Position numbers and translations under genes: made by a program. Under the pieces are notes generated by a model that was not told the DNA's origin, ran no database searches, and was given only the letters and a program-made list of their open reading frames with translations. Of a stretch of 64,000 bases of DNA, positions 28,801 through 39,500 are shown piece after piece. This DNA comes from Pycnococcus provasolii. Lineage: Eukaryota > Chlorophyta > Pseudoscourfieldiophyceae > Pseudoscourfieldiales > Pycnococcaceae. Positions within the stretch are counted from its first letter, which is position 1, and every line of letters starts with the position of its first letter. The stretch is taken from the NCBI GenBank assembly GCA_938743325.2, contig OW568865.1:1116001-1180000 (forward strand). Direction: 5' to 3'.

Positions 28801-29080
28801 GAAGAGCCGTTTCACCGACGCCGGCATGGGTTCGTATCCAGGCGAGAAGCCGATGAGTGGCTTCTACGCCGTGATGTACGCGCTTCAGGTTTGCGATAAG
28901 GTGGACCTCTTTGGCTTCACACCGTACCGCGAAAGCGACCGTCTTGATCCTCTGGCGAGCCGTTACCACTACTTCGACCTTGCGGTTCCCCGTCACAACA
29001 GCCATTCGTTCGACCTGACGACGTACATCTACGAATTGTTGGAACTACGGTTCCCCGATCGATTCAAGATCTACGCTTGA
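25805..29080 (+). CDS. tandem GT29 (sialyltransferase-like) protein with IPT and EGF-like modules
   Basis: 1,091 residues from the ATG at 25805. The N-terminus is a type II anchor (FEPVPVLGALLFLYTVITL). A long acidic/poly-Ser stem follows (to ~265), then an IPT/TIG domain (~266-365; LSIEPRHGPRVGGVVLLVRG, GRNFG). The first GT29 domain has sialylmotif L CALVGSSGSLYGS (~445) and a motif-S-like stretch ending LQICQKVDVYGV (~584). A Cys-rich EGF-like module (~695-729; CTPKCNRRGHYVNGTCHCD) separates it from a second GT29 domain with motif L CALVGNSGTL (~856), motif S PMSGFYAVMYALQVCDKVDL (~1016) and a VS-like HSFDLTTYIYELL (~1066). GT29 enzymes transfer sialic acid or related sugars in the Golgi. 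Domain 1 looks more divergent in motif S and may be non-catalytic. Confidence 0.85.
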   Translation: MVLIGGVRFEPVPVLGALLFLYTVITLSRYPRIDLQRAQYKNSIRDSQLGATAQTRVNELLLDLDRIDDGINSATVVLDNDKEDEFIVDPVKPVENMGVVLSKVARSGADEELDQELGTGASQVTRPRRSTGKRAKPGGTVKQTTTTTAAAAAAAAAGDEEEDADADAPAPDGDSSSSSSSSSSGADDDAYAEEKAEEVAQSVDSSSSSSDKEDSDSSALDSSALDSSTAAATSSTPPKTTAAARPAEKPRPKVSSSSPSSSSSSSSSELEVLSIEPRHGPRVGGVVLLVRGRNFGRYATRMQIAIGGVPCTETRYLSDEAAHCLLPRGNGTRLKIDVLTCTCDNFSNVDAEESSHVVGSSASAMAYFSYEEDALAELFRHRATLKLVRPSRLALQSHRGVLTENGHELMYKNFRKDGKQERYGVVPALSSVLPRGDHNARHETCALVGSSGSLYGSRLGSTIDSYRAVIRIDNSPSAYRYAADVGKRTTYQVLSHDWVEVLLGRGENGGLPHVARWWLDVATLILWGDHSQDPYVALRWLYPDASISLMSRDLVSLTHHFAEMLVPKVAHALNIQGGRFERSSVTSLIYATMLSLQICQKVDVYGVFPRCGKHARRCRSTYFDDSEPSNEERHAQVLEQKLLLGLHLAGMLNVSTLRHNHVPKEGAPDNAATTASSADGAAADNDESASGIRGICDANMCTPKCNRRGHYVNGTCHCDAVYVGNQCEVSRIEMEMGELLGSVDLKYHGGSFIMNKADAIRYTSDSPPPLPPGTKGDNSQPYEPYQISLPKGITRNRTGYGDYYRLDERTFHLLPDNDDWFFRDIEMRYGESTSSSSSSSSSSSSSSSGRTRSVGTCALVGNSGTLLNRDYGRLIDAHSVVYRFNQAPTDGYQAYVGGRSTHESLNSAWVKQLVEGARKGNAPGHRLSHWNWRKQDTVLILFEMFDPTAFLTKTRDQVAEKEHWWKLMFRRLTAQHPDRRVIVLSPQFMSWAFTMYQKLKSRFTDAGMGSYPGEKPMSGFYAVMYALQVCDKVDLFGFTPYRESDRLDPLASRYHYFDLAVPRHNSHSFDLTTYIYELLELRFPDRFKIYA

Positions 29081-29201
29081 TTTTGGTTCATACCTGGTAA
29101 AGCTTGCCGGGATGTTTTTATTTGATTGTACTTGTAATTCAATAGACATTATGTATCTTTGTTGGAAGTGGTGGTATGTACAGTACAATAAAAAAATAAA
29201 A

Positions 29202-30339
29202 CTATTCGATTACAAGCACTTGGTGCGTCAAGTCTTCCACCGCCGGTGGTGAACCTGTCAAGTCCTCCACCAATGATGGACCTGTCAAGTCCTCCACCAA
29301 TGATGGGCTTGTCAAGTCTTCCACCAGTGGAGGAGCGAATTCAAGCAGGAGCGGCTCGTCGTCGTCGTCGTCGTCGTCGACGACCACGTGCACGCTTGGC
29401 GAACGCGGTGCGGCAGGTGCTGGCAATGGCAATGGCAATGGCGGCGGCGGCAATGGCGGCGGTAGCGGCGGCGGCAATGGCGGCGGTAGCGGCGGCGGCG
29501 GCGGCAGCAGCGCTTCCTTGTTCACTGCGGCGGAGTCCATGATGCACCTTTCAACCTCGTCCCTGTCGTGCACAAATCCACGAAGCAGATTCCAGAAGCC
29601 CTCTCCATAGTCCGCCAAGACCTGCTCGCCTGGCAGGATTATCTTGGTCGCGACAACTAGAATGCGCGGCCAAAATTCAGCATCCAAAACAGCTTCGTAC
29701 GCTGCATTCGGCGATCGGCTTGAAGAAGCATCCCCCAATTCAAGAGGATCAGTTCTGAAATCGTTCACGAACGCCATCGCCGTGCAGAATACGCGCGCGT
29801 CCACCTGCATTTCGATCGCGACGCCTTCTGCCCACTCGACGTTCTTGAAGTCGAGGTCGTGGTCGTACACGTGCGAAGTCTTGGCGCACACAAGTTCATC
29901 TTCGCCGAATCGCGGCTTCGTAAAGACATTGTTGTTCACAGATTCCTCAGTACGAACGAGTCCTCCATACTCGCCAAGAATCTCGCCTGACGCGAGAGAT
30001 CGCGTCGCAAACACGCCGAACTGTCGATGATTCGCGTACAGTGAAGGCGCGTACACGCGCGCCGGGTCGTCCATAGGCAATTCGCAGAGCATCACGCCGG
30101 TGTGTTCCGACACCTTGCGACCGTCCCCTAGCCCAATATCAGTTAACTTTCCTGGCGTGTCATGCCAGGAAATGTCATGCCGTGTCATCCTGCCCTTCTT
30201 TTGGCGTCGCCGCCATTGACGCCATAGGTTTACGGTCTCGAACACGTCTGGGCATAAGGTTTGGTCAAAGCGTTGCGACTCGACAGGCTGGCGGCCGGTC
30301 AAGCCGCACACCTCGTCCAATGACATCGCGGGAAGGCCA

Positions 30340-30375
<36 letters not shown>

Positions 30376-31286
30376 AGCTTTCCTTTTCTGATTGCCCTCT
30401 CAGCAGCATCAAGTGCCCTCGCCCGCGCTAGGAACTTGGGCATCCTTGCCAAGGCATCCAAAGCTGCATCAGATAGTCTTGCACCAAGGCGAACAAATTC
30501 GCAAGCAAGCTCGGCGTGTCCGTCGGAAATAGCGAAGAACAATGGCGTGTCCGTAGCATTTGCTGACGTCGGCGTGGCCGTTCCTCCAGACAGGTACGCG
30601 TCGTCTCGTTCTAGGACGTCTTTGCCGCACCATCGAGCAAATTCCTCAAGTATCCTAACCCGTACCTCAGCTGATACCTCAGTCACGTCAGCTGATGGTG
30701 ATGCCAAGTAGTGCAGTGGGGTAAAACCCGCGGCGTCCACTGCCCGTGCGAGCCTCAGGCAGTTTGTTGAAGCCAGAAAGGCGAGCCACGCTTTGACTTT
30801 TGCTTCTTTCCCTTCCTCCATGGCGAGGCAGAGATGCTCAAAACACCTTCCAGCCCCAGAGGCGTGCATGCGCCAGTCGACGCTCGCCGCGAGCGTGCGC
30901 GGCGCAGGAAACCACTCTTGAGTGTGCGCGGTGCCTTGAATTTCCCGCCAGCCGCGTTTATTCTTGACAAGGACAGTGGACAATTCTCCTCCACCACACA
31001 GCGCCGGCCACGTCGTCCCAATATGCCTTGGTCTGACGTGGTCTAGCGGCACTTCTATCAATCGTTTCGCGCCACTTGGGTACAGCTTGATTGTTGATTG
31101 TGATGTTGAATGTTGTTGAACAACAGCTTCGGTCCATTGCCGATTGTCATCGTTGCCCTTTGAAGTAGTGGAAAGGAATTCCACCAATGATCCTGTCGGG
31201 ATACTTGAAGGCCACACCACCACGTCCATGGGTCCCGAAGAAGATGAGCACGACGCACCGATGAACGATGAACGATGAACGAGCAT
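29202..31286 (-). CDS. SET-domain protein with Tudor-like and ankyrin-like N-terminus
   Basis: 694 residues from the ATG at 31284-31286. Residues ~20-90 resemble a Tudor/agenet-type segment (GSLVEFLSTTSKG, then WTEAVVQQHS, then LDHVRPR). Residues ~150-320 contain ankyrin-like helices (DAAGFTPLHYLASPSADV, TPLFFAISDGHAELACEFVR). The SET domain spans ~420-565: FGVFATRSLASGEILGEYGG, MAFVNDFRTD, then SPNAAYE, and EQVLADYGEGFWN. The usual NHS motif is replaced by ND-R with PNA further on, a variant seen in several algal SET proteins. The tail is a Pro-rich run, an acidic patch and three near-identical VEDLT repeats. It is likely a nuclear lysine methyltransferase, with activity unproven. It is divergent from the amylase gene (301 bp). 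Confidence 0.78.
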
Positions 31287-31587
31287 CGATAAAAATAAAA
31301 ATAAAAATAAAAATGAAGATGAAGATTAGCGTGGGACAATGTTTCACAACAAATGTAGTTCGCGCCAACGACAACGACAAGGCCTCGAGGGAACGGAACC
31401 CCGAAAACGACGAGGCGAGAAGAGAATTTCCCTCCCTGCCTGCCTGCCCTGGGGATTGGGGTGGGGGATCCCTCCTAGCACGAGAACGAGAAGTCTGCTC
31501 TGTTTGGCTTTTGCCCCCCAAGGTTCGTTTCTGCCACGGTGGAACCCCCTGTTCATGTTCATTCTTCTTCAAAACAATTGTTCCACC

Positions 31588-33450
31588 ATGGCTTCCATGT
31601 TAGCTCTGCAGCGTCCGTCTTGTATGCTGCCGGGATCCCATCATGGTCGTCGTTGTCTTCGCTTGCCTGTTCGTGCGTCTTCGTCTTCTGTGCCGTCGTC
31701 TTCTGTCTCAATTCAAGGAGAGAACCCGTTCACGTACACATACCGCCTTGCGCCTGCGGGTGGTTCTAAGTCGTTTAATAATGCTGGCGCATTGGCGTGG
31801 GTCGTGGATTCCGCGCTCGTCTACCAAATCTTTCCCGACCGGTTCTACAGGCTGAATTTAGAAAAAGACGTGGACGCGGCGAGCTTGAACGACTTTTATG
31901 ACGGTGGCGGCGCGACCCTGTACGAAGCGTGGGACGCCCCGCCAACCATACGAGGATTCAAGGGAGGCACGCTCGACGGAATTACCGCGAAGCTCGACTA
32001 CCTGTCGTCAATAGGGGTGGACGTGCTGTACCTGTGCCCAGTCACGCAGTCTGCGGCGAACCACAGGTACCATCCCAACGACTACTTCAAGGTAGACGAC
32101 ATGCTCGGGGGTGACGACGCGCTCAAGACTCTCGTAGACGCCGCGCACGATAGGGGCATGCGCATCGTGCTTGACGCCGTATACAACCACACGGGACGTG
32201 GGTTCTTCGCGTTCCAAAGCCTGCTCGAAAACGGTGAGCAGTCGCCGTACGCCGACTGGTACTTCCTTGGTGAGGAGACGTCCAAACTCACGGGAGAGCC
32301 GAAAAAAGTCAAGCCGTTTCCCGTGCGCGCGTATCCCGACGAGTCAGCAGGCGAGGTGGCCAACTTTCGGTGCTGGTGGAACATACCCGAGCTGCCAACA
32401 CTCAACTTCGAATGCGAGGCTGTGCAAGAACACCTGCTGGCAGCCTCCGAACATTTTCTACAAGACACATTCAAGGTGGATGGATACCGCCTTGACTACC
32501 CCATTGACATACCGCGAGACTTCTGGGCGGCGTTCCGCGAAGCGTGCCACGCCACGTTCCGTGACACGCATCCTTCCAAAAACGAAGTGCCGTGGCTCGT
32601 TGGCGAGGTGTTTGGACTGTGCCCAGACTGGCTTGGCAAGGATGGCGCATTCGACGGCACGATGAACTACGCTCTGGGATCGAATCTGCTAGGCTTGGCA
32701 ATCCAGCAGAGTGCCGACGGCCTTCCCGAGGAGCTGGAGGCGATTGGAGGCGAGTACTCCATCAAGCCAATGGGCGTGGAGGAATTCGCCGTGAACGTGC
32801 AATCCTACATGATGGCGTACGATCGAGCGGGCGTCGCAGGCGAAGAGTCCATCACCACGACGGCGCACTTCACCAACATGAATCTTCTTGGCAGCCACGA
32901 CACGCCACGCGTGCTGACGATTGCCGACGGCGACGGCGAGGCGGTTCGGCTCGCGATGAGTCTGATGTTTACATTCCCTGGCGCACCGATGGTCTTTTCG
33001 GGCGACGAGGTGGGCGTGGAGGGAGGACGCGATCCGGCGATGCGCAAGGGATTTCCTTGGCATGCGCAGGAAACGTGGGACATGCAAACGCTCGAGCACG
33101 TGCGAAATCTGTCAGCTCTCAGAAAGGACGTGGAGGCGCTGCGGAGAGGTGGCTTTCAGCGAATCGAGGTGAACGGCGCGAAGAGCGCGTACGCCTTCAT
33201 GCGCATGCTCGACGTTGATGAGAATGGCATAGTCAAGGCTGACGGCAGTACCGTCGTTGTGGTAAATGCCGATGGCGCGGATGCGTGCGACGTGAACGTG
33301 ACGCTGCCAGAGAAATGCACCGCGGCTCGCGGCGTCGACATTCGATACGGGAGCGAAACGCAAGCAGCTTCGATCCAAGGCGACGACAGCAAAACAGTCC
33401 GCATCGACCGCGTCGCGCAAAGGTCTATAGCTGTCGTAACACTCAAGTAA
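31588..33450 (+). CDS. GH13 alpha-amylase-family enzyme (neopullulanase/cyclomaltodextrinase-like)
   Basis: 620 residues from the ATG at 31588 (ACCATGG context). The N-terminal ~45 residues are a likely plastid transit peptide (basic, Ser-rich). GH13 regions are all present: VYQIFPDRF near the start, region I DAVYNHTG, region II VDGYRLDYPID (nucleophile Asp), region III VGEVFG (acid/base Glu) and region IV LLGSHDTPR. The PDRF and GSHDTPR forms point to the neopullulanase/cyclomaltodextrinase side of GH13, which hydrolyses alpha-glucans or maltodextrins. The C-terminal beta domain is short (NADGADACDVNVTLP). A role in plastid starch or malto-oligosaccharide turnover is inferred. Confidence 0.88.
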   Translation: MASMLALQRPSCMLPGSHHGRRCLRLPVRASSSSVPSSSVSIQGENPFTYTYRLAPAGGSKSFNNAGALAWVVDSALVYQIFPDRFYRLNLEKDVDAASLNDFYDGGGATLYEAWDAPPTIRGFKGGTLDGITAKLDYLSSIGVDVLYLCPVTQSAANHRYHPNDYFKVDDMLGGDDALKTLVDAAHDRGMRIVLDAVYNHTGRGFFAFQSLLENGEQSPYADWYFLGEETSKLTGEPKKVKPFPVRAYPDESAGEVANFRCWWNIPELPTLNFECEAVQEHLLAASEHFLQDTFKVDGYRLDYPIDIPRDFWAAFREACHATFRDTHPSKNEVPWLVGEVFGLCPDWLGKDGAFDGTMNYALGSNLLGLAIQQSADGLPEELEAIGGEYSIKPMGVEEFAVNVQSYMMAYDRAGVAGEESITTTAHFTNMNLLGSHDTPRVLTIADGDGEAVRLAMSLMFTFPGAPMVFSGDEVGVEGGRDPAMRKGFPWHAQETWDMQTLEHVRNLSALRKDVEALRRGGFQRIEVNGAKSAYAFMRMLDVDENGIVKADGSTVVVVNADGADACDVNVTLPEKCTAARGVDIRYGSETQAASIQGDDSKTVRIDRVAQRSIAVVTLK

Positions 33451-33595
33451 CAAAACCATTTCCCCTAACATCAAATCATCAAAAAAAGTAAACTTACCAA
33501 AACCGTGGACAGGAAGCTTGCTACACAAGAATTCGCAAAATAGTAGAACTTAGAAGTTACTCACAGAAGGGATTTTTTTATAACGTGATTTTCGT

Positions 33596-36500
33596 TTATC
33601 CGAAGAACACAGGAGGAGGCGGCGAGGGGGGTGGTGGCGGGGGAGGTGGACTTGGGATCTGCGGCGGGTCGTTCGCGGCGTTGACACCCTGGCTGTTGTC
33701 GACGTCTTGAAGCGGCAAGCCCGATACGCGCTCGGCGTACTTTGTCGCCGTCGCACCTGGCCTGAAGTACGTCGTTCCTCCAGACGAGACCTCGTGAACA
33801 GATTCCACGTTGAGCTGTGCCGCACGAAGGGCAGCTGCCTCAATCGTCGTGAAGTAGTCCTCAGCCACACCGCTAGCCGTAATCACCACGATCTTCGTTG
33901 GGGCAGTCTGCAGATTCGCGCTACGGCGGAGCGCATATCGCCCACCGAATCCTTCGGGACTCTCCTCGTATGGGTCGTTCAACGCCGCCACCTCGCCGAC
34001 GTGAGGAACGTAGTGGTCCGCACGATCCTCGAGGATGAGCCATATGTCGTACTTCGTGCTTGGCGAGAGACCCTTGATAGATATCGTCACTTCTCGCGTC
34101 ATGCCGTACGGGTCCGCCGTGTAGTTGCCATTCTTGACCCAAACGAGGTCCGACGAAACCTGCTCCTTGATCTCGCGAGGTGTTGGCGTTCGCGTGCCTG
34201 TTGGCAGCACCACCCAGTGCGCGTCGCTGGGCTCGTTCGCCTGCACGCGAATTTCCGTTGACGACGAGTCGGTGTTCGACGTGCGTGGGTACGACGTGAC
34301 GAACACGGGAGCTATCGTGTCGAGTTCTGGGCGAAGCGTGAGAGCACGAACGCCAGTGGGAACGCCAGGATTGTTCGTCAGCAGATCCGGACCGAGCAGC
34401 TTCTCCGAGTACAGGCCGGCGTGCACGTTCGTCTGCCGCTTGACGTCCGCTGGCGTAGGCACCACGGGCTTGTATCCCTCCTCGTAAATGCCGGGGCCAG
34501 TCAGGATGATGTCGATGATGTAGCTCGTGTTCGTCACACCGTCCGCCGCACTGACGACAACCTCGACGTATGCCGGCATGTCCACCTGCTTGTTCATCTG
34601 CACCTTGGACATGTCCACCTTGTTGTTCAATCCCACGGCGCCGAGCGGGCCCATGTTGACACCACCGCGGTACGCCGGAAGGCCGCCGGGGTAGTTGATC
34701 TTACCAAGAACGTCCGTTGACTTCGCGCCAGGAGCATACATGCGAATAGACGCGAGCGATGGCTGGGACGCCGTGGCATTCACGTAGATGTAGTCGATGC
34801 CCGTTGGCACGTACGCCTTGTACTTGTACTGCTTCGAGTCCAAAATGCACGCGGGATTTGACAGGCTGCACTCCGAGAAGGACTCGCGTGTGCATCCAAG
34901 TGTGCATGCAGGCCAAGGCCTGCCGCCGAGGTGCGTCGAGTTGAGCACCGTGCCGTCGGCAAGCTGCACGTTGAGGATCTGCAGCGTGGAATTTGTCGTC
35001 GCAGCTGTCGCGCCGCGGTGGATACGAACGAGGTAGCTCGTCGTCGCTGTTCCGTCCTCCGCCGTGACGGTCACCGTGATGTTCGTGTTGCCGTAGGGCA
35101 GATTTGAGAAGGTGCGCGCGATGCCCGCTGTCTGCACGACGCCATTCATCTTGACGACAGTGGTAATGCCGTTCGCACCCTGGAAGCTCGGCGTCGCCGT
35201 GAGCGTGATGCTGTCCTGAATGTCCGTGAGGAAGATGTCGTACAACGTGTGCACCTGGTTGAACGGCGGGCGCAGCTGCTGCTCGACGCCGGCGTGCTTC
35301 GCCACAAGCGTCGCAAGTTTCGAGTCGTTGCTGCGTGTGATCACGGTGACCTTCGTGGCAATGGACTGCGTATTGCGGCACGGGCTGGCGCCAGTTGCGC
35401 ATATTTCGCCCGCGGCGCCTGTACCAGACGCCAACCTGCCGTCGGAGTCCGTCGCATCGCCGTTCGGCCATCCTGTGGGGTACCTGTCGTACGCTACGAC
35501 GTAGAAGTCGTAGTGCGTGGATGGGCTCAAGCCGGACACCGTGGTGTTGTAGCTGTCCATCATGATAGCCGGGTTCGCATGCGTTCCCTGCTGCGTCGTT
35601 GGCTCGTCGATCCACGCCGTTAGTACGCGCCTTCCAACCAAACCGACGTTGATGCAAGCCGCCTTGGGCGCAGGGTTGCCAGCCGAGTCGGTGCCGCTCA
35701 GCACCTGAGCGCTCGACGGTCTTGCGGCACCACCACTAAGGAGCACGTAGCACACGTGCGCTGGCTCGTCCACCTGGAATACAGCCTTGAAGCTCGTTGC
35801 CGCGATATCCGCAGCATAGGGAAAGCCAGTGTACCACTCCGGCGGCGTCTCGTCCGCAGTCGTGACCTTGATCATCGTCGAAACGCGATGCAGCGCGCCG
35901 GTTGTGGTGCCGATACCGTCTGAGTACTTGACGCCAGTCTCGAACGAACAGTCGATGTCAGCGTCGTCGAGAACCACGTAGGCATTGTATTTGTAGCCTT
36001 CCGTAAGGTTGCTGATTGCGGTGAACGACTTGGCGGTGAACGCATCCGCGTCAGTCAGCGTGGTGCTGGCGAGTGTCTGAGCGGTCGTTGCCTGGTTGTT
36101 GTCCGCAAAGTCGCACGCCGAACCACAAATGGGCGAGTTGTTCTTCGAATCCTTTCCAGCCTTGATCTGCGTGACGTTGGGAACGGTGGCGCCGTCGTTC
36201 AGCAGCACGAGGTACGCGTTTGCCTTGCTCGTCGTCGCCATCGTGACGGTGAAGTCGCCCTGCGTTGGCGTGGCGGCGACATTGAGCCCTCCGACGAGTC
36301 CCGGCGGCATGAGGTGCGCCTGCCGCTGCGCCGTTCGAAGGATGTTTCCATTTCCAACGTTACCCACGGCGTCTTCCGTCACCACGAACACGTGGTAGGC
36401 ATCGGGAACGGCGTTCGTGAACGTGACGGCGCCGGTGTACGTCGCGTTGATCGAAGGGACATTGATCGATCCTGATGTGAATGGAGTCACTGCTGTCGCG

Positions 36501-39500
36501 GTGCCAGGACTCGTGTACGTCGACGACGTTCCCTTCGCGAGCGCCGCGACGTCTGACTTGGTCGGGTCGCCGTCGGTCACCTTCACCACCGTGTAATGCA
36601 CCTTCGAGTTCGCCTCCAGTAGCTGCACGTAAAGGGTGAATCCTGTCGCACTGACGGACGATGTGTACGGGTACCTCGTCGTTCCAATGGTGTCAGGATG
36701 AGCGATGTTCCACAGCGGTGCGCTGCCGTCGGCGGTCGTGACCTGCAACTTGACGGGATACGGCTGAAGGTTCGGGCCGGGGTGAATCCAGTTGGCAGGC
36801 TCGTCGTCCTCGCAGGCCACGTAGACGTCGTAGAGCGTCATGTCCGTAAGCGTGTGCGTTGTGGTAACCGTGGAAACAACGCCCGCCGTTGGAACAGCCC
36901 AGGTGCCGCACACCGATGCGGTGTTGCCAAGGTAGTCACGGCAAGTGCGCACCTGCTCGCTCGTTGGTGCCTGCGAACCAGGGTTCTCGCTGCCGTACGG
37001 AGCTGGGGTGAACGCGACGTAGTAGCACGTGCCAGGCTCGTCGAGCACCGCAGACACGTCGAACGTAGTACCCACGGTGGTAGTCGTGGTTGACACCGCG
37101 TTGCCCGTCAAAGGGTAGCCGCTGCTGAAGATTGGGGCGATGTTGTCAACAGTCTTTCCCTGGAACGACATCACCGGACCCTGGTTCGGGCATCCTCCCT
37201 CCTGCTTGCAGTTGGTTCCTGGAAGCGGCGGGTACCCGTCGTAGCGAGGGGTCAGGTAGCTGTTCGGCTCGTCGTCCACCGTGAATACCCAGCACGTGTA
37301 CCAGCTATCGTTGTCGAGGTCGTACGCCACCTGCGGATACTCCACTCCCGCGTCCTTCACAGTGATGGTGCCATACGCGCCGCGAGGCTGCTGCACGCCA
37401 GCGGCGTTCACACCGGCGAGTACCTGTTCGCGCGTCGGCGCCACCTCCACTGTACCGCTGGACTTCTCACACAGGAAGTGCACGAAACCAGGCTCGTCGA
37501 GCTCAACTGTCACCTTGAACGCGCGAGGCTCCTCTTTCGTTGGCTTCGGGGTATCGCTCTCGAATTCGGGCGCTGTCACGTCCGACGTCATAACGCTAGG
37601 ATCCTTGAGACTCAGAGGCGGCTCCGGCGAACGGTAGGCGACGTTCATGATCTTCGTCACCGATGGCTGCACGTTTCGCTCGTCGCAGGCGACATCTTTG
37701 GGAATGCCGTGGCCTCCATCGTCCTCGGCGACGATGTACACGTCGTACGCCGTCTCCGACTTGAGATACGGGCAGTAACTGCAGTACGGCTCCATCTCGT
37801 AGCCTAGGCCAAGTCCGTAGAATGCACTTCCCGGCAACGCCTTTTTGCGAGGCGGATAGTTCTGCAGACCGTAGAAGCCCGCATCATCGAGGCAGTCCGG
37901 ATCCAACGACTTTGCCACCTCAAATGTGTAGTTTGTGTAAGCCTTGGGAACAGGAATGATGCCACATGCAAATACGCGCTCGTTGTTTCGAGCATCGAGC
38001 GCTATCACATCCGCGTTGCTGGGGATGTCATCTCCCTCGCGATCCTCGTCGTGCGCCAAAACGACAAAGTATGCGTATCCTGGCTCATTCAGCTGCACCA
38101 CAACGTCGAAGCTCGTTCCGCCCACGTCGTCGATCGTCGTCCCTTCGGTCCAGTAGCCAACGAATTCGGGCGGTGTCACGTCGCTCGTGCGAACGGGTAT
38201 GACGGTGGGAGCCTCGCGAATGTTCGGCGTAGGCGCGTCATCCTGCGCGGAAATGTAGACGGTGTAATCCACCTCGCTTGCGAGTTCCTTTGTCGTCACT
38301 TTCGACACCTCTACGTTAGGGGTCGGAGTGTCGAACGACTCGGCCGCCCCCGCAGGTGTCGAGCGCACGCCAACTCCAAGCCTCACGTCGAGCGACGTGG
38401 GTGCCGTGGCATTGGCGAATTGAACAGTGTAAAAGACCGTTCCCCCCTCGTTCAATCCGGAGGTGAGCGTAAGATTCGTTCCACAGATCTGGCTGACGCG
38501 CGGCGAGCTCGACGACGGTGCGTACTCCGGCGGCGTAATGTCATGCGTGGTGAAGCTCAGCACCGTCGGCGACGACTGCAGATTTGGGCTCGAGTCGGAA
38601 TCACCCGAGTCTTTGGACTGATCGACATTGTCCTCCGCGCAGATGTACACCTTGTAAGCTGTCTCCGACGTCAGGCTCCAGACGGAACCGAGCACCTCTT
38701 GGTTCGGCTGCGCGACGATGCCGTCGTAGAATCCAGTCAGCACCGTGGTGAGCGGGAATTGCGCGGTTGCCGAGGCGCCACCTGATCCGGTGCCCGCGCG
38801 AACCTCCGCGCACGTCGACGCCGTGTCCGCGGCGGGCAGCACGACGAAGTAAAACTTTCCAACCTCGTTCAGGCTAACAAATACGTCGATCCCCTTGCCA
38901 CCGACGACGATCTTTGGCGTGCTGAGAGTGAATTGTGGCGGCGTCACATCGCGCGTCGTCACCGTGAGCTTCGTCACACTGGGCATCGTGTTGACTCCAG
39001 CATCGCCGTTGTGCGTGTCGTCCGTCGCGACCATGTAGACGTCATACGGTGTCTCCGGCGTCAGCACCGACGCGGTTTGGCACACGGTGTCCTCGTACGA
39101 CGCAAAGGACGACGGATGAGCGGAAGGTGTTGCAGGAGTGCCAACGTACGATGGCTGCGTGACGTCGCAAGATCCCGCGGTGATCTGCCCAGCTCCGCCG
39201 GGTCCTGTTCCAGCAAGGACCTCGGAAATGGTCGGAACCTGCCGCGCGGTTCCGTCCGTCAAGCCCGCGCGGTGCGTGTAGTTGCGTGGCACGACCACCC
39301 AGTAAAACTTGCCCACCTCGCTCAGCTGCACGGTCATGCGGAAGTACGTGCTCGCGACGTGATTCGTCGTCTCCGCGGCGATGAATGGGTAGCCCGAGCG
39401 GAAGTGCGGCGGCGTCACGTCCGCCGTCGTGATGGCGATGTGGCTGATTTTCTCCTGCAGGTTAGCTGCTGGCGCGTCTCGGCGCCACACGGAGAACGGC

